Source of the DNA: Pseudoxanthomonas sp. Root65
Lineage (GTDB): Bacteria; Pseudomonadota; Gammaproteobacteria; Xanthomonadales; Xanthomonadaceae
Length of the DNA: 64,000 nt
Reading direction: 5' to 3'
Assembly: GCF_001427635.1 (NCBI RefSeq)
Contig: NZ_LMHA01000001.1
Coordinates: 460,017 to 524,016, forward strand
The notes beneath the pieces are model-generated. The model had not been told where the DNA came from. It searched no databases and saw only the letters and a list, made by a program, of their open reading frames with translations. The position numbers were made by a program, and so were the translations under genes. How positions within the stretch are numbered: position 1 is the first letter of the stretch; each line of letters opens with the position of its first letter. Positions 55,987 through 64,000 of the stretch are shown piece by piece.

Positions 55987-57699
55987 TCAGCCCTCCTCGG
56001 TCACGCGCAGCACTTCCTCGATGGTCGTTTCGCCGGACAGCGCCTTGATGATGCCGTCCTCGTACATGGTGCGCATGCCGGCGTCGCGCGCGAGCTGCTC
56101 GATCTCGCCCATGCCGGCGTGCCGCATGATCGCGCGGCGGACCTCGTCGTTCATCACCAGGAACTCGACGATGGTCGTGCGGCCCAGGTAACCCGTCGGC
56201 GCGATGGCCGAGCCGCGCGGGCGGTACAGGAAGATCTCGCCCTGCGGCTGGAAGCGGCGCAGGTGGAACTTCTCGATTTCCTCCGGCGACGCGGCGTACT
56301 TCTCCGCATGCGTCGGCTCCAGCCGGCGCACCAGGCGCTGGGCGAGGATGCCGTTGATGGTGGAGGTCATCAGGTAATCCTCCACCCCCATGTCGAGCAT
56401 GCGGGTGATGCCGCCGGCCGCGTTGTTGGTGTGCAGCGTGGACAGCACCAGGTGGCCGGTCAGCGCCGACTGGATGGCGATGCGCGCCGTTTCCAGATCG
56501 CGCATTTCGCCGATCATGATGATGTCCGGATCCTGCCGCACGATGCTGCGCAGCGCATGGGCGAAGTCGAGCCCGATCTGCGGCTTGGCCTGGATCTGGT
56601 TGATGCCTTCGATCTGGTACTCGACCGGATCCTCGACGGTGATGATCTTGACGTCCGGCGTGTTGAGCTTGCTCAGCGCGGTGTACAGCGTGGTGGTCTT
56701 GCCCGACCCGGTGGGGCCGGTGACCAGCAGGATGCCATGCGGCTGCTCCAGCACTTTCTGGAACTGCGGCAGGAAGGCATCGGTGAAGCCCAGCTTCTTG
56801 AAATCGAACACCACGGTTTCGCGGTCGAGCAGGCGCATCACCACGCTTTCGCCGTGGGCGGTGGGGACGGTGCTGACGCGCAGATCCAGCTCCTTGCCCT
56901 GAACGCGCAACATGATGCGCCCGTCCTGCGGCAGGCGGCGCTCGGCGATATTGAGCTTGGCCATGATCTTCACGCGACTGATCACGGCGGCGGTGAGGTT
57001 GGCCGGCGGGCTTTCGCCTTCCTCCAGCACGCCGTCGATGCGGTAGCGCACCTTCAGCCGATTCTCGAACGGCTCGATGTGGATGTCCGACGCGCGCAGT
57101 TCGACCGCCCGCTGGATCACCAGGTTGACCAGGCGGATGACCGGCGCCTCCGAGGCCAGGTCGCGCAGGTGTTCGACATCGTCGAGATCGGCGGTGGTCT
57201 CGCCATCGGCATTCTCGACGATGGCGCCCATCGCACTGCGGCCCTGTCCGTAATAGCGCTCGATCAGGTCGCTGATCTCCGACCGCAGCGCCACCCGCGG
57301 CCGCACCGCGCGCCCGGTCGCCAATCGCACGGCGTCGAGTGCGTAGTGGTCCTGAGGATCGGCCATCAGCAGGTCGACGTGGCCCTCGCCCTCGCCCACC
57401 GGGCAGACATGGAACTGCTTGAGGAAGCGCAGCGACAGCACCACCGATTCCGGCGGCACATCGGGCGCGTCCTTGGCCACCACCAACGGCAGCCCCAGCA
57501 CGTCGGCCGCGGTTTCGGCGTGGTCGCGTTCGGACACCAGGCCCAGGCGAGAGAGCAGCGCCAGCAGGCCCCCGCCGGCTTCTTCCTGCAACCGCCGCGC
57601 CCGCGCCAGGTCGGCCTCTTTCAACCGCCCGCGGGCCAGCAAGGCGGCGACGATGCGTTCGTCGTCGGACAGCATGGGGTCGGATACGGCTGCGTTCAC
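55987..57699 (-). CDS. gspE: Type II secretion ATPase GspE (XpsE)
   Basis: A 570-residue cytoplasmic ATPase that drives pseudopilus assembly. The N-terminal N1/N2 domains (1-150) bind GspL. The core has VIQRAVELRASDIHIEPFEN, Walker A GPTGSGKTTTLY near residue 327, the Asp box VKIITVEDPVEYQI, Walker B DPDIIMIGEMRD and the His box LVLSTLHTNNAAGG. The C-terminal region (RLEPTHAEKYAAS...RGSAIAPTGYLGRTTIVEFL) lacks the four zinc cysteines of the Vibrio/Klebsiella enzymes. The start is GTG at 57699 with GGAGG six bases upstream. It is separated from gspF by 8.8 kb. Confidence 0.95.
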   Translation of the reverse strand: MNAAVSDPMLSDDERIVAALLARGRLKEADLARARRLQEEAGGGLLALLSRLGLVSERDHAETAADVLGLPLVVAKDAPDVPPESVVLSLRFLKQFHVCPVGEGEGHVDLLMADPQDHYALDAVRLATGRAVRPRVALRSEISDLIERYYGQGRSAMGAIVENADGETTADLDDVEHLRDLASEAPVIRLVNLVIQRAVELRASDIHIEPFENRLKVRYRIDGVLEEGESPPANLTAAVISRVKIMAKLNIAERRLPQDGRIMLRVQGKELDLRVSTVPTAHGESVVMRLLDRETVVFDFKKLGFTDAFLPQFQKVLEQPHGILLVTGPTGSGKTTTLYTALSKLNTPDVKIITVEDPVEYQIEGINQIQAKPQIGLDFAHALRSIVRQDPDIIMIGEMRDLETARIAIQSALTGHLVLSTLHTNNAAGGITRMLDMGVEDYLMTSTINGILAQRLVRRLEPTHAEKYAASPEEIEKFHLRRFQPQGEIFLYRPRGSAIAPTGYLGRTTIVEFLVMNDEVRRAIMRHAGMGEIEQLARDAGMRTMYEDGIIKALSGETTIEEVLRVTEEG

Positions 57700-57780
57700 G
57701 GAGGCCTCCTGCAAGGCCCGGACTGTATCAGGTGGCGCATTCGCCCGGCGTGGCCCGCGACGCATCGCGGGCCATCGTGG

Positions 57781-60700
57781 TCATCCCACCCACACCCGCG
57801 CGTTGCGGAACATCCGCAGCCACGGCGAGTCGTCCGGCCAACCGGCCGGATGCCAGCTGTGGTTGACGCTGCGCGGGGTGCGCTCGGGATGCGGCATCAG
57901 GATGGTCGCGCGGCCGTCGTCGCTGGTCAGGCCGGCGATGCCGTCGGGCGAACCGTTCGGATTCAGCGGATACGTCGTCGCCACCGCGCCGTCGCCATCC
58001 ACGTAGCGCAGCGCCGTGCGCGCGGCGGCCTGGTCGACCGTGCCGGCGAACGCGGCGCGGCCCTCGCCGTGCGCCACCGCCACCGGGATGCGCGAGCCGG
58101 CCATGCCGCGGAAGAACACCGACGGCGAGTCCTGCACTTCCAGCAGCGCCACGCGCGCCTCGAACTGCTCGCTCTGGTTGCGCAGGAATACCGGCCAGTG
58201 CTGCGCACCGGGGATGATGTCCTTCAACTGGCTCATCATCTGGCAGCCATTGCACACGCCCAGCGAGAACGTGTCCGGCCGCGCAAAGAACGCCGCGAAG
58301 GCATCGCGCAATGCGCTGCGCTCCAGGATCGAGGTCGCCCAGCCACGACCGGCGCCCAGCACGTCGCCGTAGCTGAAACCGCCGCACGCGGCCAGGCCGC
58401 TGAAGCCGTCCAGCGCCACGCGGCCGCTGATCAGGTCGCTCATGTGCACGTCGAAAGCGTCGAACCCGGCGCGCGCGAATGCCGAGGCCATCTCGATCTG
58501 GCCGTTGACGCCCTGCTCGCGCAGGATCGCGACCTTCGGGCGCTTGCCGGTGACGATGAACGGCGCGGCGACATCGTCGCCGGCGTCGAAGGACAGCTTC
58601 GGCTTCAGGCCCGTGCGACCGAACTGGCGCGCGGTCTCACGCTCTTCATCGGCGGCATCCGGGTTGTCGCGCAGCTTCTGCATGGCATGGGTGACCGACC
58701 ACCAGGCATCGAACAGCTCTTCCCAGCGCCACTCGGCCAGCACCTCGTCATTCTGCTGCACGCGCACCACCGACGCCGTGGTCGGGCGCGCGATGCGCTG
58801 CGCGCATTCGATCAGCGCATGGCGCTCGACCAGGTCGGCGAACGCGGCACGATCTTCATCCGCCACCTGCACCACCGCACCCAGTTCTTCGGCGAACAGC
58901 GTGCGGAACGCGTCGTCGCCCCAGCCGTCGAGGTTGATGTCCAAGCCGCGATGCGAGGCGAAGGCCATTTCGCACAGCGCGGCGAACGCACCGCCGTCGC
59001 TGCGGTCGTGGTAGGCCAGCAGCAGGCCCGATTCGCGCGCATCGGCGATCAGGTGGAAGAAGTCGCGCAGGCGCTGCGGGTCGTCGAGATCCGGCACGCT
59101 TTCGTCGCGGCCATCCCCGGCGAACGCCGGCCAGACACCGTCGCCACCGGACTGCGGATACACCTGCGCCAGCACCGAACCGCCCAGGCGCTTCTTGCCC
59201 GCGCCCAGGCCGATCAGCCACAGCTCGCTGTCGTCTTCGCGCGACAGCAGCGGCGTGAGCTGCTGGCGCACGTCGGTGACTGGGGCGAAGGCGCTGATGA
59301 TGAGGGAGACGGGGGAGACGGATTTGTGGTGGGTGATTCGTGATTCGTGATTCGTGATGTTGGCTTCGCTGTCGCCTTGGCCTTGCGTTTCACCAATCAC
59401 CAATTGCGAATCACTACTCACAGGCCACTGCGCCTGCATCGACAGCGAGTCCTTGCCGACCGGGATGCTGATGTCCAGGTCCGGGCACAGCTCCATGCCG
59501 ACGGCCTTCACCGCATCGAACAACAGCGCGTCTTCGCCGGGATGGCCGGCGGCGGCCATCCAGTTGGCCGACAGCTTCACGCGGTGCAGCGATTCGACCG
59601 GCGCGGCGCAGAGGTTGGTGATGGCCTCACCGACGGCCATGCGCGCGGCCGCGGCAGCATCCAGCAGCGCCAGCGGCGTGCGTTCGCCGATGGCCATCGC
59701 TTCGCCCACATACCCTTCGTAACCGGTCAGCGTGATAGCACAGTCGGCGACCGGCATCTGCCACGGACCGACCAGCTGGTCGCGCGCGGTCAGGCCGCCG
59801 ACGCTGCGGTCGCCGATGGTGATCAGGAACTGCTTGGACGCGACGGTCGGATGCGCGAGCACGCGCAGGCCGGCTTCGCGCAGGTCCAGGCCTTCGGTCT
59901 GCAGGGCGGGCCACGTCGGCGCGCGCGGATAGCCGGTGTCGCGGTGCATCTTCGGCGCCTTGCCGAACAGCACGTCCATCGGCAGGTCGATCGGTGCATC
60001 GGACGGGGTGTTGCCCGGCGTGGCGCCATAGGCAACCACCAGGTGTTCTTCCTTCGTCGCCACACCCACCGCCGCGAACGGACACCGCTCGCGCTCGCAG
60101 ATCGCCGCAAACTCGGCCAGCCGCGCCTGCGGCACGCCCAGCACGTAGCGCTCCTGCGATTCGTTGCACCACAGCTGCATCGGCGACAGCGAGGGATCGT
60201 CGCTGGGCACCTTGCCCAGGTCGATCACGCCACCCACGCCGGAGTCGTGCAGCAGTTCGGGAATGGCATTGGACAGGCCGCCGGCGCCGACGTCGTGGAA
60301 CCACAGGATCGGGTTGTTGTCGCCCATCGCCACGCAGCGGTCGATGACTTCCTGGCAGCGGCGCTCCATCTCGGGGTTGTCGCGCTGCACGCTGGCGAAA
60401 TCCAGCTCTTCGGCGCTCTCGCCGGAGGCGACCGAACTGGCGGCGCCGCCGCCCAGGCCGATCAGCATGGCCGGACCGCCGAGCACGATCACCGCATCGC
60501 CGGGCGACAGGGTCTTCTTCTCCACCTGGATGCGGTCGATCGCGCCCAGTCCGCCGGCCAGCATGATCGGCTTGTCGTAGGCGCGGGTCAGGCCCTCGCC
60601 TTCGGGCAGCTCGAAGCTGCGGAAGTAGCCCAGCAGATTGGGCCGGCCGAATTCGTTGTTGAACGCGGCGCCGCCGAGCGGGCCGTCCAGCATGATCTCC

Positions 60701-61770
60701 AGCGCCGGCGCCATGCGCGGGTTCAGCGCGCGCGGTGCCTCCCAGGGCTGCGGCAGCGTGGGGATGCGCAGGTGAGAGACCGAGAAGCCGGTCAGGCCGG
60801 CCTTCGGCTTGCCGCCGCGGCCGGTCGCGCCCTCGTCGCGGATCTCGCCACCGGCGCCGGTGCTGGCGCCGGGAAACGGCGCGATCGCGGTCGGATGGTT
60901 GTGCGTTTCCACCTTGATGCAGAACGCCGAATCCAGCGTCGCCTCGAGCCGATACTGGCCGCTGCCGTCGGGACGGAAGCGCGCCGCCGGATAACCTTCC
61001 ACCACCGCCGCGTTGTCGCTGTACGCGCTGAGCGTGTGCTCCGGCGTCTGCGCGTGGGTGTGCTTGATCATGCGGAACAACGACCGGTCCTGGTCCTTGC
61101 CGTCGATGGTCCAGCTGGCGTTGAAGATCTTGTGGCGGCAATGCTCCGAATTCGCCTGCGCGAACATCATCAGCTCGACGTCCGACGGATCGCGGCCCAG
61201 CTCGGTGTAGCGCTCGCGCAGGTAGTCGATCTCGTCGTCGGCCAGCGCCAGGCCCAGCCGGCGGTTGGCGGCTTCCAGCTGCGCCAGCGGAATGCGTTCC
61301 AGCTCGCCACGCGCCGGCGCGGTGAACAGGGCCGAGGCCTGTTCGCGCGTGGACAGCAGCGACTGCGTCATCGGGTCGTGCAGCGCCCTGGCGAGCGCGG
61401 GCGAGGCTTCGTTCCAGCCTTCCAGATCGATGCGCATCCCGCGCTCGACGCGCTTCACCGGCTGGCCGGCGCCGCGCAGCAGTTCGGTGGCCTTGCTGGC
61501 CCAGGGCGACAGCGTGCCCAGGCGCGGGGTGACGAAGCGCGAGACGGCGCCGTCGGCCAGCGGCTCGTCCTGTTCGCTGGCCTGCAGGATGCGGCGCAGC
61601 GTGGCCAGGTCCGGCGCGGCGCCGGCCTCGGGTTCGATGAAATAGACATGCCAGGCACCGCGAACACGCACGTTAGAAGCGTGGACAGCAGGAGCAATGG
61701 ACTGGAGCCTGGATTCGAGCCGCGCGCGGCGGAAGTGCGACAAGGCCGGTTGGCCTTCGAGGACGATCAT
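57781..61770 (-). CDS. purL: Phosphoribosylformylglycinamidine synthase
   Basis: A 1329-residue single-chain enzyme of purine synthesis that converts FGAR and glutamine to FGAM. The N-terminal PurS-like domain is followed by two FGAM-synthase halves: [12 protein letters not shown] near 209, [28 protein letters not shown] near 290, and [14 protein letters not shown] near 770. The C-terminal class I glutaminase has Cys1173 (GVCNGCQMM) and a PHPERTPRS end. After W781 a loop of about 36 residues precedes [10 protein letters not shown], where E. coli has about 12; this extra part is encoded by a GATTCGT repeat. The ATG at 61770 begins the usual N-terminus. A TACAAT box on the minus strand (61816-61811) is a possible -10. 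Confidence 0.96.
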   Translation of the reverse strand: MIVLEGQPALSHFRRARLESRLQSIAPAVHASNVRVRGAWHVYFIEPEAGAAPDLATLRRILQASEQDEPLADGAVSRFVTPRLGTLSPWASKATELLRGAGQPVKRVERGMRIDLEGWNEASPALARALHDPMTQSLLSTREQASALFTAPARGELERIPLAQLEAANRRLGLALADDEIDYLRERYTELGRDPSDVELMMFAQANSEHCRHKIFNASWTIDGKDQDRSLFRMIKHTHAQTPEHTLSAYSDNAAVVEGYPAARFRPDGSGQYRLEATLDSAFCIKVETHNHPTAIAPFPGASTGAGGEIRDEGATGRGGKPKAGLTGFSVSHLRIPTLPQPWEAPRALNPRMAPALEIMLDGPLGGAAFNNEFGRPNLLGYFRSFELPEGEGLTRAYDKPIMLAGGLGAIDRIQVEKKTLSPGDAVIVLGGPAMLIGLGGGAASSVASGESAEELDFASVQRDNPEMERRCQEVIDRCVAMGDNNPILWFHDVGAGGLSNAIPELLHDSGVGGVIDLGKVPSDDPSLSPMQLWCNESQERYVLGVPQARLAEFAAICERERCPFAAVGVATKEEHLVVAYGATPGNTPSDAPIDLPMDVLFGKAPKMHRDTGYPRAPTWPALQTEGLDLREAGLRVLAHPTVASKQFLITIGDRSVGGLTARDQLVGPWQMPVADCAITLTGYEGYVGEAMAIGERTPLALLDAAAAARMAVGEAITNLCAAPVESLHRVKLSANWMAAAGHPGEDALLFDAVKAVGMELCPDLDISIPVGKDSLSMQAQWPVSSDSQLVIGETQGQGDSEANITNHESRITHHKSVSPVSLIISAFAPVTDVRQQLTPLLSREDDSELWLIGLGAGKKRLGGSVLAQVYPQSGGDGVWPAFAGDGRDESVPDLDDPQRLRDFFHLIADARESGLLLAYHDRSDGGAFAALCEMAFASHRGLDINLDGWGDDAFRTLFAEELGAVVQVADEDRAAFADLVERHALIECAQRIARPTTASVVRVQQNDEVLAEWRWEELFDAWWSVTHAMQKLRDNPDAADEERETARQFGRTGLKPKLSFDAGDDVAAPFIVTGKRPKVAILREQGVNGQIEMASAFARAGFDAFDVHMSDLISGRVALDGFSGLAACGGFSYGDVLGAGRGWATSILERSALRDAFAAFFARPDTFSLGVCNGCQMMSQLKDIIPGAQHWPVFLRNQSEQFEARVALLEVQDSPSVFFRGMAGSRIPVAVAHGEGRAAFAGTVDQAAARTALRYVDGDGAVATTYPLNPNGSPDGIAGLTSDDGRATILMPHPERTPRSVNHSWHPAGWPDDSPWLRMFRNARVWVG
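59333..59420. repeat. GATTCGT inverted repeat inside purL
   Basis: GGTGATTCGTGATTCGTGAT continuing TCGTGATG (59333-59360) and an opposing arm with CACCAATCACCAATTGCGAATCAC (about 59390-59417) flank about 30 bp. The units resemble the GATTCGG element at 33898-34034. It is read through in frame by purL and encodes residues around [13 protein letters not shown], which do not look like the rest of the protein. Confidence 0.7.
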
Positions 61771-61817
61771 GTCCGGAACCGTGGGGGCGTGCCGTCAGAC
61801 GGGGCCCGCTATTGTAG

Positions 61818-61842
61818 CGAAGCCGGCGCGGGGCCGGCTTCG
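61818..61842 (-). terminator. Hairpin after dsbC
   Basis: CGAAGCCGG and CCGGCTTCG pair with a short GC-rich loop, 7 bp after the dsbC stop on the minus strand. No T-run follows. The next bases (CGCTACAATAGCG) contain a possible purL -10 box, so the hairpin may lie in the purL promoter region. Confidence 0.5.
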
Positions 61843-61848
61843 TTCGGG

Positions 61849-62694
61849 TCAGGGAGCGGCGCCGGCGGCGGCGGCCGGGGCCTTTTTCGCGGCCAGTTCG
61901 TCCAGTTTGGCCCGCAGGGCGGCCGGCGGCAGGTAGCCGCCCAGCTGCACGCCCTCGGCCGAGAAGATGGCCGGGGTACCACTGACGCCGACGCGCTGGC
62001 CGACGTCGAACTCCATGGTCACCGGATTCTTGCAGTCGCGCGAGGCGATCGACTTGCCGGCCTTGGCATCGGTCAGCGCGCGCTTGCGGTCGGGGGCGCA
62101 CCAGACCGAGATCATGTCCTTGTGGTCCTGGCTGCCCAGGCCCATGCGCGGGAACGCGAGGTATTCCACCGCGATGCCCTGGCGGTTGATCTCGGCGATT
62201 TCCTCGTGCAGCTTGCGGCAGTAGCCGCATTCGATGTCGGTGAACACGGTGACCGTGTACTTGGCGTTCGGCGGCGCGAAGACGATCTTTTCGCTGTGCG
62301 GGATGGTGGCGATCAGCTTGCTGCGGTGCTGCGCCAGGGCCGCGCTGTTCTGCATCAGGTCTTCCTGCTGCTGCAGGTCCAGCACAGCGCCCTGCATCAG
62401 GTAGCGGCCATCGTCGCTGATGTACAGCAACTGCCCGCCGGCGATGACTTCCCGGAACCCCGGCAGTGGCGCGGCACCGACATAGTCGACGGTGGCCCGC
62501 GGGTTCAACTGCGCCACGGCGGACCGCGCGCGCTCGTCGGCGGTGGCCCCCTGCCCGGGCTTGAACTGGGGTGCCGGCGCCGGCGTGGCCGCGGCGGCCT
62601 CGCCCTTGGCCGGCGGTTGCGGGGCCTGGGCGCAGGCGGACAGGCTGAGGGCACCCAGCAGGGCGGCGGTGATCAGGCGGGGCATCAAGGGCAT
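61849..62694 (-). CDS. dsbC: Thiol:disulfide interchange protein DsbC, probable lipoprotein
   Basis: A 281-residue periplasmic disulfide isomerase. The N-terminal dimerisation domain has VDYVGAAPLPGFREVIAGGQLLYISDDGRYLMQGAV, and the thioredoxin domain has TVFTDIECGYCRKLHEE with the redox pair Cys156/Cys159 and a cis-Pro loop VSGTPAIF. A second Cys pair (VWCAPDRK and SRDCKNP) matches the structural disulfide of DsbC. The signal peptide ends LSAC with Cys21, a lipobox, so the protein is probably lipid-anchored rather than free. A Pro/Ala-rich linker (22-45) and an Ala-rich C-terminus surround the fold. It follows xerD on the same strand. Confidence 0.88.
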   Translation of the reverse strand: MPLMPRLITAALLGALSLSACAQAPQPPAKGEAAAATPAPAPQFKPGQGATADERARSAVAQLNPRATVDYVGAAPLPGFREVIAGGQLLYISDDGRYLMQGAVLDLQQQEDLMQNSAALAQHRSKLIATIPHSEKIVFAPPNAKYTVTVFTDIECGYCRKLHEEIAEINRQGIAVEYLAFPRMGLGSQDHKDMISVWCAPDRKRALTDAKAGKSIASRDCKNPVTMEFDVGQRVGVSGTPAIFSAEGVQLGGYLPPAALRAKLDELAAKKAPAAAAGAAP

Positions 62695-62792
62695 CCGGAT
62701 AGGCCGCAGGGCGGCAGGCTGGCAGGAACAGGCGGGGATTCTGGCACAGGCCGGCGGGCAGGCGGCTTAACCGGCCTGCTGCGCACGCTGGC

Positions 62793-63746
62793 TCATGCAC
62801 GCGGGTGGTGGCGGCCGTGCAGCTGTTTCAGGTGCTCGCGCGCCACCAGTGTGTAGATCTGCGTGGTCGACAGCGAACTGTGGCCCAGCAGCAACTGTAG
62901 CGCGCGCAGGTCGGCGCCGCGGTTGAGCAGGTGGGTGGCGAAGCTGTGCCGCAGCCCGTGCGGGCTGATGCGGACCGGATCGATGCCGGCCGCCGCAGCG
63001 TAGCGCTTTACCAGACCCCAGAATTGCTGCCGGGTCGGCGGTTCGGCGGTGGTGCCCAGGAACAGGAACGGCACGCTGCGCTTACCGGCCAAGGCCGGCC
63101 GCGACTGCGCCAGGTAGGTTTCCAGCCAGTGCTGCGACTCCTCGCCCAGCGGTACCAGCCGGTCCTTGCTGCCCTTGCCGGTGACCCGCAGCACGCCCTG
63201 CCGCAGGTTGACCGCAGTGGCGGGCAGCGTGACCAGTTCGCTGACCCGCAGGCCGGCGGCGTACATCAGTTCCAGCATCGCGCGGTCGCGCAGGCCGAGC
63301 GGCGTGGCGGTATCCGGGGCCGCCAGCAGCGCGTCGATCTCGGTCTCCGCCAGCGCTTTGGGCAGCGAGCGCGGAAGCCGCGGCGGGTCGAGCAGCGCGG
63401 TCGGGTCGTCGCGGCGCTGGCCACGGCGCAGCCGATGCGCGAAGAACGCGCGCAGGGCCGACAGCAAACGCGCGTTGCTGCGCGGCGAATAGCCCTCGCG
63501 CGTGCGCCAGGCCAGGTAGTCGAACAGCGCCGGGCGATCCGCAGCGGCCAGGCCGCCTTCACGCCCGTTGCGCCAGCGGGCGAAGCCTTCCAGGTCACGC
63601 CGGTAGCTGTCCAGCGACGGCCGCGCGAGACCGCTTTCGGCCCAGATCGCATCCAGGAAGCTGGCGATGTCGGCGGCATCCGCGTCGGGAACGGGCGGCA
63701 GGGCGTTCACCTGTTGGCGGCGTTCGGCGGGCGTGCGGGCGGTCAT
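62793..63746 (-). CDS. xerD: Site-specific tyrosine recombinase XerD
   Basis: A 317-residue recombinase that, with XerC, resolves chromosome dimers at dif. The SAM-like N-terminal domain ([33 protein letters not shown]) is followed by the catalytic domain with Arg in GLRVSEL, Lys in [39 protein letters not shown] with the nucleophilic Tyr, and a C-terminal [12 protein letters not shown] tail. [20 protein letters not shown] is the XerD form. It is followed by dsbC, as in related genomes, and diverges from an RDD gene. Confidence 0.93.
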   Translation of the reverse strand: MTARTPAERRQQVNALPPVPDADAADIASFLDAIWAESGLARPSLDSYRRDLEGFARWRNGREGGLAAADRPALFDYLAWRTREGYSPRSNARLLSALRAFFAHRLRRGQRRDDPTALLDPPRLPRSLPKALAETEIDALLAAPDTATPLGLRDRAMLELMYAAGLRVSELVTLPATAVNLRQGVLRVTGKGSKDRLVPLGEESQHWLETYLAQSRPALAGKRSVPFLFLGTTAEPPTRQQFWGLVKRYAAAAGIDPVRISPHGLRHSFATHLLNRGADLRALQLLLGHSSLSTTQIYTLVAREHLKQLHGRHHPRA

Positions 63747-63794
63747 GGGGCTAGCTTAGGCGATGCATCCGGCGTCTGGATGCGCCTGCTTCTT

Positions 63795-63862
63795 GTGGGA
63801 GCGACGTCAGTCGCGAAAGAGCATCCTTTCGACCGGTCATCGCGACTGACGTCGCTCCCGCA
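63795..63862. repeat. REP-type hairpin, copy 3
   Basis: GTGGGAGCGACGTCAGTCGC (63795-63814) pairs with GCGACTGACGTCGCTCCCGC (about 63842-63861) around a 27-base loop. Relative to copy 1 the stem has a compensated change, GTAAG to GTCAG and CTTAC to CTGAC. It lies between the divergent xerD and RDD genes. Confidence 0.82.
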
Positions 63863-63905
63863 ACACCAAGGGAGCTTGCTTGGGCTTAGCCGGTATCCTG
63901 TCGCG

Positions 63906-64000
63906 ATGACGGATTCCGCTCCCACGCCCGAAAAACCCCGCGCGCTGATCGGCTGGCGCCTGCTCGCGCTGCTCTACGACGTCTGGCCGGTGCTGGCGCT
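63906..64000 (+). CDS. RDD family membrane protein (3' end beyond window)
   Basis: Only the first 31 codons are in the window: MTDSAPTPEKPRALIGWRLLALLYDVWPVLA. The WRLLALLYDVWPVLA segment is the start of an RDD-domain first helix, with the Arg and Asp that name the family (R..L..L.D). RDD proteins are small membrane proteins of unsettled function. A divergent RDD-xerD arrangement is common in Xanthomonadaceae. Confidence 0.7.
   Translation, partial: MTDSAPTPEKPRALIGWRLLALLYDVWPVLA

Noticed and set aside
55696..62856. Two open frames of over 1100 codons on the plus strand opposite gspE, purL, dsbC and part of xerD
   Set aside because: Same shadow composition (His/Gln/Arg/Val runs) and fully antisense to genes with complete active-site motifs.
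62793..63746. Tyrosine recombinase as the integrase of a genomic island
   Set aside because: Length, motifs and the xerD-dsbC neighbourhood show the chromosomal XerD; no attachment-site duplication at the tRNA-Gly gene was seen.

Overview
The window is 64 kb of high-GC gammaproteobacterial chromosome with dense coding and many stop-start (ATGA/GTGA) overlaps. Several features point to the Xanthomonadaceae (Lysobacteraceae): a type II secretion cluster of the Xanthomonas xps type ending in N-D, a yybP-ykoY Mn2+ riboswitch before a Gdt1/MneA exporter, an SAH riboswitch before ahcY, GTGGGAGCGACG-type REP hairpins, a DUF3228 gene, and the gene pair xerD-dsbC. Pseudoxanthomonas or a close relative is my guess at genus level. 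No prophage, insertion sequence, CRISPR array or integrase of a mobile element was seen; XerD is the housekeeping recombinase.

Layout. 1-1.8 kb: hemin uptake (TonB receptor fragment, hemP) behind a Fur-type box. 1.8-2.6 kb: Mn2+ riboswitch and Mn exporter. 2.7-8.1 kb: nucleoside transporter, PfkB sugar kinase, dusB, a methyltransferase and a membrane hydrolase. 8.1-10.6 kb: an OlsF-like double acyltransferase coupled to a metallophosphoesterase gene broken by a one-base deletion. 10.8-25.5 kb: the methionine/SAM cycle genes metK, ahcY and metF, each preceded by a related 29-bp element, with uup, ppc and a cellobionate-use cassette (GPH transporter, GH94 phosphorylase, gluconokinase) between them. 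25.6-30.1 kb: a two-component system with a secreted partner, rimK, tRNA-Gly(CCC) and a possible small RNA. 30.1-36.5 kb: GDSL autotransporter esterase, thiS-thiG-trmB, and an SLC13 permease operon. 36.5-57.7 kb: the type II secretion system, from two glycosyltransferases and gspD back to gspF, then a break holding a subtilase, a 1929-residue trimeric autotransporter adhesin and a small exported protein, then gspE. 57.8-64 kb: purL with a repeat-derived insertion, dsbC as a probable lipoprotein, xerD, and the start of an RDD gene.

How the parts fit. SAM synthesis (MetK), SAH removal (AhcY) and methyl-group supply (MetF) form one cycle and look co-regulated. AhcY has a second layer of control through its riboswitch. 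The cassette between ahcY and metF would import cellobionate, split it by phosphorolysis to glucose-1-phosphate and gluconate, and phosphorylate the gluconate. The secretion region combines the exporter with a probable substrate (the subtilase) and a surface adhesin.

Limits: function calls come from recognising motifs and family resemblance by eye. No database search, alignment program or RNA folding was run. Starts are chosen from overlaps, Shine-Dalgarno matches and known family starts.
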